Made by a program: the position numbers and the translations under genes. From Bacteriovorax sp. Seq25_V (GTDB lineage: Bacteria > Bdellovibrionota > Bacteriovoracia > Bacteriovoracales > Bacteriovoracaceae), in assembly GCF_000447795.1 (NCBI RefSeq), contig NZ_AUNI01000010.1, positions 124,001-188,000 of the forward strand: a stretch of 64,000 nucleotides of DNA. Direction: 5' to 3'. Under the pieces are notes generated by a model. The model had not been told where the DNA came from. It did not search any database and saw nothing but the letters and a program-made list of their open reading frames with translations. Below, piece by piece: positions 1 through 9,293 of this stretch (positions are counted from its first letter, which is position 1; each line of letters begins with the position of its first letter).

Positions 1-1
1 A

Positions 2-499
2 CCTGTTGCTTCTATTCTATTTTCGGAAAAATTCCAAGCGACATTTGAAAAACACTATCGTGGGATGAATGATAAAGTTCGCCCAAAGAGTAGATTCACA
101 AGTTTTCAGGCAGAGATAGCATTAGAAAACTATGAGGTCTTTAGTAAAAAACAGATCGCGAATATTGAAAAAAAGCTATCATTCGAGAAAATGATAGATG
201 CAAATATTGCAAGAGTACAATCTGTCCCAACCAAGGGAAAGCCGAGTTTTTATAATTCAACAATTATAGTAAAAGAAACAGGTGGACCTAAAAGATTAAA
301 GAATATTTTATTCAAAAATGGTTATGATTCTGGTTTTGGATCTGAGGTCATCGATTGTTGTGACAAGTATTTTGATGGGGAGTTTAATAGCCCGAATGCC
401 AAGTGGGTTGAAGAGCAGATACTTTTATTACCAATACATGAGCGAGCAGAGAATAGGGACATTTTGAGAATTTCTAAAGTAGTAAATAATGCTAATTAA
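2..499 (+). CDS. DegT/DnrJ/EryC1/StrS-family PLP aminotransferase, C-terminal part (5' end outside window)
   Basis: The reading frame is open from the first bases of the window, so this is the 3' part of a longer gene and the ATG at 65 is internal. The visible 165 or so residues match the small C-terminal domain of sugar aminotransferases: a GKPSFYNSTIIVK-type strand, a helix, then the closing LPIHERAENRDILRI segment, which corresponds to the family's 'LPxHxxLsxxDxxxI' end. Such enzymes transfer an amino group to keto-sugars bound to nucleotide carriers. The PLP-lysine domain lies upstream and cannot be checked. The downstream radical SAM gene overlaps its end by 11 bases, so it is part of the same operon, probably for surface-glycan synthesis. 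Confidence 0.75.
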   Translation, partial: PVASILFSEKFQATFEKHYRGMNDKVRPKSRFTSFQAEIALENYEVFSKKQIANIEKKLSFEKMIDANIARVQSVPTKGKPSFYNSTIIVKETGGPKRLKNILFKNGYDSGFGSEVIDCCDKYFDGEFNSPNAKWVEEQILLLPIHERAENRDILRISKVVNNAN

Positions 500-1547
500 G
501 AACTTAATGACATTTCTCAATTTAAAATCAAGTAAGATTAGAAAGAAAAGTTCTAAGTATATTCCGATTGTTAATCTTGATGTTATTGATAGCTGCACAT
601 CAAAATGTAAAACGTGCCATATATGGAAGCATGATAATCCCGTAGCGGTTACATTTGAGGAATACAAAAAACTTCTGGCCGAATTAGGAGAGTTTAAAAC
701 TCAAATCATCTCAATAGGTGGAGGAGAACCCTTACTTAGAAATGATATTTGTAATATTATAAAAGAATCTAAGAGAAATGGGTTTAGCGTTCATATGAAC
801 TCAAGTTTAGTCGGTATATCTAAATCACAAATCGATCAACTGATCGATGCAGGATTAGACTTTATCCATGTTTCGATTGATCATTTTGAAAAAGATAAAT
901 ACCATGAAATTCGTGGAATAAATGCACTTGATCATGTTCTTGGAAATCTAAACTATCTAGTCTCTAAAAATATAGAAGTAGGTATCAATGTTGTCATCAG
1001 TAAGCTCAATATATTAGATATTGATAGAATACTCGAATGGTGTCTAAAACAGAAAGTTCAAAAAGTGCAATTCATATTGGCTAAAAATACACTCCAGCAA
1101 AATGACATGAGTGATAGCGAGTTTCAAGAATATGCTTTAGCAGATAATGAAATTCTAGTAATAAAAGAGAAATTGCTCGCATTTCAAACTGCAGCAGAAA
1201 AAATTGGTGTACTGTCTAACTCCAGCATGTTCTTGGAAAATCTCATCGAAGTGAATAGGGAGAGGAGATTAATTCCGTGCTATGTGGGAAGGGCCACAGT
1301 GACAATCGATCCTTTTGGGTTTGTGAGAACTTGTTATGCATACCCATCAAAATTATCGATCAAAAATTCAACACTAAAAGATATATTACTAAGTAAGTCT
1401 TACGAGAGGGACTTAGCTAATGTCGATATGTGCAAGAAGGCTTGTCACGATGTTGGAAGTGCTGAGATTAGTATTCGCATGAATCTAAGGTATTCGATAC
1501 TAAACATTAAAAAAGTTATTTTAGAAGTTGTGAGATATACAAGATGA
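489..1547 (+). CDS. Radical SAM protein with SPASM-like C-terminus
   Basis: A cytosolic iron-sulfur enzyme of the radical SAM superfamily. The cluster-binding CxxxCxxC is C36, C40, C43, followed by the SAM-contacting GGGEP at residues 77-81 and a TIM-barrel-length core. After residue about 255 there are further cysteines (IPCYVGR, RTCYAYPS, MCKKACHD) in the layout of a SPASM/twitch auxiliary-cluster region. At 352 residues it is typical of SPASM proteins. The substrate is unknown: SPASM enzymes modify peptides, sugars or lipids, and the neighbours (aminotransferase, membrane GT-C-like proteins, GT2) favour a glycan or lipid-linked sugar. The start overlaps the upstream stop by 11 bases; M7 (507) is an alternative start. 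A second, distinct SPASM protein sits at 5308-6354. Confidence 0.8.
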   Translation: MLIKNLMTFLNLKSSKIRKKSSKYIPIVNLDVIDSCTSKCKTCHIWKHDNPVAVTFEEYKKLLAELGEFKTQIISIGGGEPLLRNDICNIIKESKRNGFSVHMNSSLVGISKSQIDQLIDAGLDFIHVSIDHFEKDKYHEIRGINALDHVLGNLNYLVSKNIEVGINVVISKLNILDIDRILEWCLKQKVQKVQFILAKNTLQQNDMSDSEFQEYALADNEILVIKEKLLAFQTAAEKIGVLSNSSMFLENLIEVNRERRLIPCYVGRATVTIDPFGFVRTCYAYPSKLSIKNSTLKDILLSKSYERDLANVDMCKKACHDVGSAEISIRMNLRYSILNIKKVILEVVRYTR

Positions 1548-3139
1548 AAAAAAGTACTATCTTAAAATATCACTTAGAAATTATAGTCGTTGTTTTGCTT
1601 GTATTCTTTGGTTTATTTCTCAATTACTTTGATCCTTTTGTTAATGATCTCTATATACTGCAAGCTAATGCTATTTTAAACGGGAAGTTGGATATTGTTT
1701 CAGCTTCATCAGATTTATTAATCTTTGATTCAACTATTTATAAGAATTCTATTTATATGAGCTGGGGGCTATTGCCAGCGTTTGAGTATATTATCTTCTC
1801 TAAACTAACTTTCGGCATGCTTAGTCCATCGGTGCTTTTCTATATTCACTTAGGTCTAATTCCTATTCTTCTAAAAAAAATTTCAGAAAGTTCAAGTCTT
1901 GGTTATATTGCATTGATTTCACCGTTCTTTCTTTATTTTTTTAAACAAGATGTAGTGGCAGTAGACTTATCATTTATTTTTGGGCTTAGTTATTTCTTAG
2001 CTTCGATTTACGCACGTAAAAAAGAAAAACATTATATTGGAGCTATAGGTATTATTGCTTCTGCACTTTGTCGTTTTGGCTTTCTACCGATTTTAATATC
2101 ATACCTTCTGATTGACTCATTAAGATTTAAAAAATATTTTCTGAACTTGTTAACAATTGTTGTAGCAGTTGGCTCTGTCCTGTATGTGAACTATTTAAAA
2201 TTTGAAAATTTTTTATTTTGGGGAGAGAGGTTTAATAAATTTCAGGGTGAGTGGATCACAATACTTAAAACCTTACAGGTCGATAGTTTTAGTTTGAGTA
2301 GAATCGGGTATTCTTTTATTGACTTCGTTCGAGGTGTTTTTTTAAATTTTGGTGGAGAAATTGTTTATGGAAATAGTTTAGCGATATCTCAATTAAATAG
2401 TATTCTCATTTATATATTTATAGGAGCCTTAGTGTACATGCTCCTTTCAAAATTATTGGAGGTAAAGCTTTGTGATACTTCTATGCTGCTGTTGTTCTTT
2501 GTTGATATTCTTTTTCAGATAATTTTTGTACGATTCTACTCTTTCAGACTCTTGTTTATATCCTTTATTCTTCTCTTTTTAAGTTTTGAAATTAGAATAA
2601 AAAAAGACAAGTTCTCTTTATTGGCAATGATATGTTGTTTCCTATTCTTAATAATACTAAATGACTCTATTGGAACACGACATAATAAACTGGATACTTT
2701 GCAGAATCGTGATGAAGTTCACTCTTATGACTATAGTGATAAGACCGAGTATCTGTGTGAAGATGTAAAGAGTGCTTTGAGGAGAGATAGACAGGTCTTT
2801 GACAGCTTGTTTACTGGTTTTGTCATAGAGAATGAGCGTTGTTATGCAAAAAATCCGTTTTCTATTCTAGTTAATAAAGAAAAAAAGCGCTGTCTATTAG
2901 AAATAGATTTAAAAGATATTACATGTGATAAACTTTGGTTGAAAAGCATTGCAGGTGATAATATATTTAAAGAAGAAAATGGGGTTTGTTCGGCGATAAT
3001 TGAGAGTGATTATATTGGAGAGCTACTTCTGTATCTGATTTATGACTTTGAAAATCAAATCGTAGGACAAAATATATATATGAATAAAAGTAAGAGTGAA
3101 TTTATAAGACTTAACTTGGACTGTGTTAATGAGTACTAA
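1544..3139 (+). CDS. Polytopic membrane protein, GT-C (GT39-like) glycosyltransferase candidate
   Basis: A 531-residue inner-membrane protein with about ten hydrophobic segments in residues 10-385 and a soluble, Cys-containing C-terminal part of about 140 residues. After the first membrane helix comes an acidic extracytoplasmic loop (FDPFVNDLYILQANAIL), the place where GT-C transferases carry their catalytic Asp. This suggests transfer of a sugar from a polyprenyl-phosphate carrier outside the cytoplasmic membrane. The start overlaps the upstream stop (ATGA), and the next gene, a DPM1-like GT2 that could make such a carrier-bound sugar, overlaps its end. No family signature is strong enough to name the product; the function is inferred from topology and context. 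Confidence 0.55.
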   Translation: MKKSTILKYHLEIIVVVLLVFFGLFLNYFDPFVNDLYILQANAILNGKLDIVSASSDLLIFDSTIYKNSIYMSWGLLPAFEYIIFSKLTFGMLSPSVLFYIHLGLIPILLKKISESSSLGYIALISPFFLYFFKQDVVAVDLSFIFGLSYFLASIYARKKEKHYIGAIGIIASALCRFGFLPILISYLLIDSLRFKKYFLNLLTIVVAVGSVLYVNYLKFENFLFWGERFNKFQGEWITILKTLQVDSFSLSRIGYSFIDFVRGVFLNFGGEIVYGNSLAISQLNSILIYIFIGALVYMLLSKLLEVKLCDTSMLLLFFVDILFQIIFVRFYSFRLLFISFILLFLSFEIRIKKDKFSLLAMICCFLFLIILNDSIGTRHNKLDTLQNRDEVHSYDYSDKTEYLCEDVKSALRRDRQVFDSLFTGFVIENERCYAKNPFSILVNKEKKRCLLEIDLKDITCDKLWLKSIAGDNIFKEENGVCSAIIESDYIGELLLYLIYDFENQIVGQNIYMNKSKSEFIRLNLDCVNEY

Positions 3140-3821
3140 TATTGATCTCTCGATAGTTGTACCATTTTTGAATGAAGAGTTAGTTTTGAATTCTTTTTTT
3201 GAGAATGCATTTAAAAAGCTAGAATCATCTCAGATCTCGTTTGAGATTATTGGCGTCGACAATGGATCAATTGATTCATCTTACGAAATTGCACAGAGAT
3301 TCCCAGTTAAATTGGTTAAAGAAAAAATGCGTGGATATGGTGCTGCACTAAAACGAGGTTTTATCGAAAGTCGTGGCCAGTATATTGCTTATCTTGATTG
3401 TGATGGGAGTTATACAATTGAAGATCTTATTGCTTTATATCAAGAGATTAGAGAAAAAGGGTCTGATAAAGTCATTGGTACTCGAATCAATGATAAGTCC
3501 GAAAGTAAAGCGATGCCTCTCTTGCACCGCTATGTTGGAACACCGATGTTAAATTTATTGTGTTTCATTAGGCATGGGCTAAGAACAAATGATGTTAACT
3601 CAGGTCTTCGAGTGTTTCGCTCAAGTATTCTTAAGAAAATGAGTTTGAGTAGCGATGGGATGGAGTTTGCTTCAGAGTTCTTAATTAAGTGCTATCGAAG
3701 TAATTTTCAAATACATGAAGTCCCAATCTCTTATGGTAGGGGCTTTTCTACATCTAGACGCCCACATCTTAGGCCACTTCGTGATGGTTGTAGACACTTC
3801 TTGATGATTCTTAAGTCATAG
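3129..3821 (+). CDS. Family 2 glycosyltransferase (dolichol/polyprenyl-phosphate sugar synthase type)
   Basis: GT-A fold transferase of 230 residues. It begins with SIVVPFLNEE, has GVDNGSIDSS (nucleotide-binding Asp), a GYGAALKRGF segment and the metal-binding YLDCDGSYTIEDL block, all typical of DPM1-like enzymes that put a sugar on a polyprenyl phosphate. It ends without the membrane helices seen in larger polyprenyl transferases. A GTG at 3123 lies in the same frame, but the ATG at 3129 gives the usual family N-terminus. It overlaps the preceding membrane gene by 11 bases. It could provide the lipid-linked sugar used by the two GT-C-like proteins of this island. Confidence 0.8.
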   Translation: MSTNIDLSIVVPFLNEELVLNSFFENAFKKLESSQISFEIIGVDNGSIDSSYEIAQRFPVKLVKEKMRGYGAALKRGFIESRGQYIAYLDCDGSYTIEDLIALYQEIREKGSDKVIGTRINDKSESKAMPLLHRYVGTPMLNLLCFIRHGLRTNDVNSGLRVFRSSILKKMSLSSDGMEFASEFLIKCYRSNFQIHEVPISYGRGFSTSRRPHLRPLRDGCRHFLMILKS

Positions 3822-3842
3822 ATACTAATGATAAGTTAAAAA

Positions 3843-3871
3843 TTGTTCAGAATTTAACATTGTGATAAAAT
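3843..3871 (+). promoter_or_regulatory. Putative promoter directly in front of the B12-type radical SAM gene
   Basis: TTGTTC at 3843-3848, 17 bases, then TAAAAT at 3866-3871. The start codon at 3879 follows the -10-like hexamer after only seven bases and has no Shine-Dalgarno sequence, so the transcript may be leaderless. Confidence 0.4.
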
Positions 3872-3878
3872 TTAAACA

Positions 3879-5318
3879 ATGAAGATATCTCAAAATGATC
3901 TCATATATTTCATACGTTTAGACAGGGACGCCTCGAGAAGAGTTGTCGAACCTCGACATCTGCACCCAGCTTTAGATATCAAATATTCAATGGAACTACT
4001 CTCTGAATTTAATAAAGAATATCATGATCAGTGGATAGATATGCTTTCAGAAGAAGAGTTAATTGCTAAAGTTGTGAAGTCTGGATGTCGTATTGCTATA
4101 ATTCGAGCTACATCATTTTGTTTTGAGGAATCTTTATCACTAAGTAAGAAACTTCAAAAAAATAATATCATTACTATTGCTATTGGCCAGCAAACAACCC
4201 AGTTATTAAAAATTTCAGAATCATTAGCTACTGATTCATATCGTTATATTTTACACGGTGAAACTGAGATTGCAGTTAGAGATTTGATAGTCGAACTTAC
4301 AAAGTGCGATGATGATAATGAACTTAAGTCTAAGTACTTTGAAAAATTTAAATCTAATTACTACCATATAGTTGAAAAACCTGAAGAACTTCCACTTTTA
4401 ACTTTTACACAACAGGAGCATCGTTCATATCCTTTTCCATTTCCTGTAAGAGGTGGTTTCTTCAAGAAATGGGCATATCTATTGTCTGCTTGGGGTTGTC
4501 CGCATAAATGTGATTTTTGCACTTTGCTCGTTAGAAAGTCTACTGGTGACAATTTGAGAAGACGTTCACCAGAGCGAGTCGTTGAAGATATCGAAAATCT
4601 TGTAAGGCAAGGTGCAGATTTTATTGTTATTGAAGACGATACATTTTTTTGCAATCGAAATCATTTACGAACTATTTGTCGATTAATTATAGATAAAAAG
4701 ATCAAAATCTCATGGATGTGCAATGCACGAATTGATGAGATTGATGAGGAATCGCTAGCTCTGGCAAAAGAAGCGGGACTCAAACTTGTTAAGGTTGGAA
4801 TTGAGACAGGAAGCCCCCGTGTAATTGAGAAACTAGGTAAATGTAAGAGTGGCACTACATGGTTGGAGAATATTTCTACATCATTTAAGCTCTTCGAACA
4901 ATATGAAGTTGGAGCAATCGGACTTTTTATGGTTGCGACACCAGGTGAAGAAATTGAAGATTTTAGACAAACTGTTGAATTGTTAAGGACGATAAACCCT
5001 GATTATATTCAAGTTCAAATTTTCACGCCTTACCCTGATATTAAATATTATAAGGAAGTTGAAAACTTCGTAAATTCTGAGAAAAGCTTTTATCATTATA
5101 AAGTGCCAGAAGTTAAGTTATCTAAGATTACAGAGTATACCGAGAGTGAAATGCAAAATCTCTTGTATCGTCGTTTCTATTTAAATCCTAGATATATTTA
5201 TCGTCATCTAAGATACTGTTGGCGTTATTATACAAACGCTAGCTATGTAAGAATGTTGACGCGAAAGCTTTTTGAAAAGTTTAGCGATATCTTAAGAATA
5301 AAAAATTATGAAGCCTAG
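3879..5318 (+). CDS. B12-binding-domain-type radical SAM protein
   Basis: A 479-residue enzyme of the cobalamin-dependent radical SAM type by architecture: an N-terminal alpha/beta domain of about 140 residues like a B12-binding domain, then the radical SAM core with CxxxCxxC at C207, C211, C214 (WGCPHKCDFC). The N-terminal domain lacks the classical DxHxxG, which is common in this class. The core has the expected VIEDDTF, RIDEIDEESL and VKVGIETGSPRVIEKLGK segments. B12 radical SAM enzymes methylate unreactive carbons or rearrange substrates; the product here is unknown. The next radical SAM gene overlaps its end by 11 bases. A 57-base gap upstream with a promoter-like sequence suggests its own transcription start inside the island. 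Confidence 0.8.
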   Translation: MKISQNDLIYFIRLDRDASRRVVEPRHLHPALDIKYSMELLSEFNKEYHDQWIDMLSEEELIAKVVKSGCRIAIIRATSFCFEESLSLSKKLQKNNIITIAIGQQTTQLLKISESLATDSYRYILHGETEIAVRDLIVELTKCDDDNELKSKYFEKFKSNYYHIVEKPEELPLLTFTQQEHRSYPFPFPVRGGFFKKWAYLLSAWGCPHKCDFCTLLVRKSTGDNLRRRSPERVVEDIENLVRQGADFIVIEDDTFFCNRNHLRTICRLIIDKKIKISWMCNARIDEIDEESLALAKEAGLKLVKVGIETGSPRVIEKLGKCKSGTTWLENISTSFKLFEQYEVGAIGLFMVATPGEEIEDFRQTVELLRTINPDYIQVQIFTPYPDIKYYKEVENFVNSEKSFYHYKVPEVKLSKITEYTESEMQNLLYRRFYLNPRYIYRHLRYCWRYYTNASYVRMLTRKLFEKFSDILRIKNYEA

Positions 5319-6354
5319 TACTTACTATCAACTTATTAGATGGCATGTTTTATCTTGGTTTGTTCCTCAAAAAATTAGTCGCCGATCACCATATAAATTA
5401 ATGATTCAGTTAACAAATCTTTGTAATTCAAAGTGTAAAAACTGTCTTATATGGACACATGAAGTGAATAAGAATCCAGACTATAAGGAAGTTAGTGTGG
5501 ATGAGATTGCCCATGTCATGTCCGAACTCAAAAATGATCTATTCTGGGTTGCCTTCACAGGAGGGGAGCCTACATTAAAAAAAGCTGAGATTTTTGAGCT
5601 TCTAAAAAGGGCAGTTGAAATATGTCCTCGCATGCGAGTGGTTGCTTTTACCACTAACGGTCTCAAGCCAAATGATGCGCTAGAGATCGCATTAGAAATT
5701 AGAAAGTATAATCTTGATAGTATTGTGACAATAAGTATGGATGGTGATGAAAAGACCCATGATCATATTAGGGGTATTAAAGGAAATTATCAGTTGGCAC
5801 TTGAGACGTATAAGTTACTCAGAGATCATGGAGTAAAAGTTCACTACGGACTGACTGTGGGAAAATTAAATCATGATTATATCAAAGAACATTATCAGAA
5901 TGACGGAAAGAACATTAAGGCCATTACGTTTACCCATATGAATGGTATTTATTCATATAGTGGAGATGTTAACTCGTCTCGTATACTTGATAGTCTTAAT
6001 ATTATTATGAAGAGCTATAAAGTCGAAAAATTACATGAAATCATTGAATTTATTTATCTGAAAATTTCAAAGAAATTTTTTATAAAAAAAATGAGAAAAA
6101 ATATTATTCCATGCTCCGTGATGAAATCTACAATAGATATTATGGCCGATGGTGAAGTTGTACCATGTATGTTCTTACCAAAAATAAGCGATGCTCAAGA
6201 TTTTAAAAAAGAAATGTTGTTCTCGGAAAAAGGACAGAAGATTATTGATGATATAAAGAGAGAAAAGTGTCCTAAGTGTTGGATGAATTGCTACGCACCT
6301 CACTCAATTATCGAGCATCCAGTAAAATCAGTTATACAGGCGGTTATTAATTAA
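5308..6354 (+). CDS. Radical SAM protein with SPASM-like C-terminus (second copy in island)
   Basis: A 348-residue radical SAM enzyme. The core motif CNSKCKNC gives C39, C43, C46, and FTGGEPTLK is the SAM-binding GGEP motif. The end carries PCSVMKSTIDIMADGEVVPCMF and CPKCWMNC, a pattern of auxiliary-cluster cysteines. It is related in layout to the protein at 489-1547 but clearly divergent. The gene is coupled to the B12-type radical SAM gene (11-base overlap) and to the following membrane protein (TAATG junction). These three are probably made together and may act on the same substrate. The substrate cannot be read from the sequence. Confidence 0.8.
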   Translation: MKPSTYYQLIRWHVLSWFVPQKISRRSPYKLMIQLTNLCNSKCKNCLIWTHEVNKNPDYKEVSVDEIAHVMSELKNDLFWVAFTGGEPTLKKAEIFELLKRAVEICPRMRVVAFTTNGLKPNDALEIALEIRKYNLDSIVTISMDGDEKTHDHIRGIKGNYQLALETYKLLRDHGVKVHYGLTVGKLNHDYIKEHYQNDGKNIKAITFTHMNGIYSYSGDVNSSRILDSLNIIMKSYKVEKLHEIIEFIYLKISKKFFIKKMRKNIIPCSVMKSTIDIMADGEVVPCMFLPKISDAQDFKKEMLFSEKGQKIIDDIKREKCPKCWMNCYAPHSIIEHPVKSVIQAVIN

Positions 6355-8048
6355 TGAAGATGCCAGCAATGATTTTGGGACTTTTCTGCTTTTTCTTTTC
6401 TATTATTGATACGGAAATTTTACAGCAGTTGATCACAGTTAAATTGAAACAGCCTCCCGTTGTGAAATTAAGCCCTATGTGTGACAAGGTTAAAGTTCTG
6501 GTTGAGAAGAGAGGCGATGCGACACCTAAGAAACGAGATAAAGAGATCTCTTGTGAGTTATTAGATTCTTATATTTATAACTCTAACTACTTATTATTAA
6601 ATTTTGGAGATAGTTATAAAGGTTTTATTGAAGTTAATGGTTATGCTTACATTGTAAGTCCAGGAGAAGATGTAACTGTCGTTTCGAACAGTCTGGCCCG
6701 TATGTATATTGTTATAAGAATAGGATTAGCTATCTTATTATTGTTTTTACTTCGTCGAAAGTATTTTTATGAGCTTTATCCCGCAGTTGTCGTGACTAGT
6801 TTGATTTTGCTATATTTTCCAGGAGGGGGGAGTTTTGATATTCTAGGTTATTTGCAAATTTATAATAACTTTCCAAATTATCTCGATAATGAATATTCCT
6901 TAGCCCGAATATTTCCATTTCTCGTAACTCAATTTTTAAGTAATAGTATTTTTGTCTATAAGTTAATGCAAGTATGTCTCTGTTGTTTCGGCATTTTACA
7001 TTTTATACAAAGTCTAATTCGAGACAAGAAGTTGCAACTTGTGTCGTTTACTTTTGTTGTTGTGTTAGGTTGTCTTTTTAGTTTGGCCTATTCTTATACT
7101 GACTTGATCTTTACGGGCTTACTGTTTTTGAAGTTGTCCTACTTGACTTCACTGATTAAAGAAGGAAAAGGTTCGTCTCATTATACTTTTGTAAGCATCT
7201 TACTCGCTGTATATCGTAAAAACTCGATTGTCTTGTTAGCTTTTGATGTAGCTCTTTTTTTCTTTTTGAAACTATCTCGAAGGTATGTTGCTGTCTATAT
7301 GACTGCCTTTGCTTTAATTTACAGTTTGAGTTATGGGGTATTTATTGATGAGGCTGATACTGGTTATAGTGGTTATGCTGTTCTTTATGAACTACACCCC
7401 TTACATAGTAAGTATCCTGAAGAGCTTGCGTGGTTGAGACCATACTTTAGGGACGGGACTCTTTCTAAGCCACGTAAAAGTTCCTTGATTCAAACTTATT
7501 ATCGTGGGGATAAGCTTGATGATGATCTAATTGATAGGGAGTATATAGCCGAACACTATGAAGTGATTCATCAGAATTATTTAACTTTTGCAATTGAACA
7601 TCCATTAGAAGTTCTAAAACAGAAATTTATCTTATTTTCATACTTTTTGGGCATGAATGTCGGTACTAATAGCTATCAAAAGAATGTAGATATGATTAGT
7701 TATTTCAATAATAATAATGGGGATTTTAGATTCTTTAATAAGGATCGTTCTCGAGAGGTTTCAATTTTTAAATTACAGGAGTTTCGAATCTTTCAAAATA
7801 TGATGAAGTATTTGTGGATACTTCATATCGTCTTTATATTATTTCTAGGATATGCAGCGATAAAGAAAATGAAAATTGAATTGCTAGTTCTAAGCTGTGT
7901 CTTAGTATATACATTATCTTTTTTAATTTTCAGTCATGGCTTCTTGCTACACTATTCCTATTATCTGATTGTGATTACGAAAGTTTTCTTTTTTAAATTT
8001 TATGAGCTTTGGAGAGAGAAGTGTCAAACTTTATCATTCACAGAATAA
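6354..8048 (+). CDS. Polytopic membrane protein, GT-C-like, with small N-terminal periplasmic domain
   Basis: A 564-residue inner-membrane protein. One hydrophobic segment (residues 5-20) is followed by a soluble domain of about 90 residues, then about nine membrane segments from residue 120 to 330, a hydrophilic region (residues 335-420) with LHPLHSKYPEELAWLRPYF, and two or three C-terminal membrane segments. This layout resembles GT-C-type transferases or O-antigen-like membrane enzymes, but no signature is decisive. It is coupled to the radical SAM gene upstream, and the GDPD-like gene downstream starts inside its end. It is the second such membrane protein in the island, so two membrane-level transfer steps are plausible. 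Confidence 0.5.
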   Translation: MKMPAMILGLFCFFFSIIDTEILQQLITVKLKQPPVVKLSPMCDKVKVLVEKRGDATPKKRDKEISCELLDSYIYNSNYLLLNFGDSYKGFIEVNGYAYIVSPGEDVTVVSNSLARMYIVIRIGLAILLLFLLRRKYFYELYPAVVVTSLILLYFPGGGSFDILGYLQIYNNFPNYLDNEYSLARIFPFLVTQFLSNSIFVYKLMQVCLCCFGILHFIQSLIRDKKLQLVSFTFVVVLGCLFSLAYSYTDLIFTGLLFLKLSYLTSLIKEGKGSSHYTFVSILLAVYRKNSIVLLAFDVALFFFLKLSRRYVAVYMTAFALIYSLSYGVFIDEADTGYSGYAVLYELHPLHSKYPEELAWLRPYFRDGTLSKPRKSSLIQTYYRGDKLDDDLIDREYIAEHYEVIHQNYLTFAIEHPLEVLKQKFILFSYFLGMNVGTNSYQKNVDMISYFNNNNGDFRFFNKDRSREVSIFKLQEFRIFQNMMKYLWILHIVFILFLGYAAIKKMKIELLVLSCVLVYTLSFLIFSHGFLLHYSYYLIVITKVFFFKFYELWREKCQTLSFTE

Positions 8049-8608
8049 ATTCGATAAATGAGTTGTTAACTATTCCATGCGAATATGGCGTAGAAGTTGA
8101 CTTGCGTTGGCACAATAATAAGATCGTTCTTGCACATGATCCTTGCCTAGTCGAAGAGAAATACGAAGATCTAGAGTCGTATCTTAAAAAGTTTGCACAC
8201 GCATATATTATTTTGAATATAAAAGAGACTGGGTTTGAGGTTAACGTTGTTGAAATCCTCAAGAAATATAATATTAAAAATTATTTTTTTCTAGATATTC
8301 AATTTCCAGCCGCTGTTAAATTATTACGACAGGGAATTACAAAGTTTGCTCTAAGATTATCAGAGTACGAAAATCTTGATTCTGTTGATGACTTAATCGC
8401 TTTTCCAAGCTTTGTATGGGTGGATTGTTTCACAAAATATCCAGAAAATAGTACAATAAAGAATATTCGAGATAAGGGAATCAAAGTTTGCTTTGTAAGC
8501 CCCGAGCTTCAAGGGCACCAGTTTGCACTCGCTAATCAGTTGATTGTAACTGATGATGATTATATTTGTTGTAAATTAGAAACTGTGACGAGTTGGACTA
8601 GTAGGTAA
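8021..8608 (+). CDS. GDPD-like (PI-PLC-like phosphodiesterase fold) protein
   Basis: About 195 residues. The segment GVEVDLRWHNNKIVLAHDP matches the second conserved block of glycerophosphodiester phosphodiesterases (GxExDvxxtxDgxxVxxHD). Later segments NIKETGFEV, FALRLSEYE and VCFVSPE follow the barrel's strand order. The usual N-terminal HRG motif appears as FIIHRINS. A TTG at 8009 is in frame, but GGAGAG at 8011-8016 is spaced correctly for the GTG at 8021, which I prefer. It overlaps the membrane gene by 28 bases. GDPD-like proteins in sugar islands may release or transfer glycerophosphate groups; here that is inference. It is shorter than the secreted GDPD at 37053 and has no signal peptide. 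Confidence 0.6.
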   Translation: MSNFIIHRINSINELLTIPCEYGVEVDLRWHNNKIVLAHDPCLVEEKYEDLESYLKKFAHAYIILNIKETGFEVNVVEILKKYNIKNYFFLDIQFPAAVKLLRQGITKFALRLSEYENLDSVDDLIAFPSFVWVDCFTKYPENSTIKNIRDKGIKVCFVSPELQGHQFALANQLIVTDDDYICCKLETVTSWTSR

Positions 8609-9293
8609 ATCTTCTCTTTATCGAGAAAACCACAACCCTAGTTATAAATTTAACGACAGACATCGGCCCCTTATTCCATTTCGATGCGCCATGAAGGCGA
8701 GAAGGAAAGAGTGTTTTCATTCGAATAATCTTAAGATCTTTTTTAATCGCTTCAGTGTAGAAAAAGAGATCAAGTGAAAAGTCGTTAGGATAGTTTTTCA
8801 TTGCTTTGAAAAAATATGCAGGAAAAATATTTGGTTGAGCATTGATTTCATATATCTTTTTTTGAAAAAGAAGTGTCTCAAAAATACTCATTCCAATACT
8901 TAGTATAGTGTCGAGAAGTGGTCTGCCAGAACGTCTTCCTTTAATATAAACTTGTAATGTCTCAGACTCGAGAAGAATTTGATAGGCCCTATATATATCC
9001 ATCGGGTCTGTTTGAAGGTCTGCGTGTGTCCATCCGATAAAATCGCCTGTGCATTGCTTAAGACCTTCAGTGATACCGAACCCATAGCCTTTGTTGACTG
9101 GAATATCGACAACTTTAATGAAGTCATGTGGCTTGGCGTGATCAGTTAGTACACTTACAGTGTTGTCAGTTGACCCATTGTTAACAATTACGAGTTCAAG
9201 ATTTAACTTTTTACTGACCTTACTAAATCTATTAATCAATTCAGGAATATTGGCCGCTTCGTTATAGCACGGTGTAACAATAGAAATCTTCAT
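8598..9293 (-). CDS. Family 2 glycosyltransferase
   Basis: A 231-residue GT-A transferase starting MKISIVTPCYNEAANI, with VNNGSTDNT and the Asp-rich block WTHADLQTDP in the DxD position, a pattern of polyprenyl-phosphate or undecaprenyl-linked sugar transferases. Near the C-terminus there is a conserved-looking RLHGASKWNKG segment, which is common in DPM1-like and GtrB-like enzymes. The start was placed at 9293 because it overlaps the upstream stop as ATGA; the extra eight residues further upstream are unlikely. It is last in a minus-strand operon with a nucleotidyltransferase and a class II aldolase, and ends 11 bases into the convergent GDPD-like gene. Confidence 0.8.
   Translation of the reverse strand: MKISIVTPCYNEAANIPELINRFSKVSKKLNLELVIVNNGSTDNTVSVLTDHAKPHDFIKVVDIPVNKGYGFGITEGLKQCTGDFIGWTHADLQTDPMDIYRAYQILLESETLQVYIKGRRSGRPLLDTILSIGMSIFETLLFQKKIYEINAQPNIFPAYFFKAMKNYPNDFSLDLFFYTEAIKKDLKIIRMKTLFPSRLHGASKWNKGPMSVVKFITRVVVFSIKRRFTY

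Noticed and set aside
3879-4300. Classical cobalamin-binding DxHxxG motif in the B12-type radical SAM proteins
   Set aside because: The motif is absent here and in the proteins at 11797 and 13427. The B12 assignment rests on domain order only, and non-cobalamin use remains possible.
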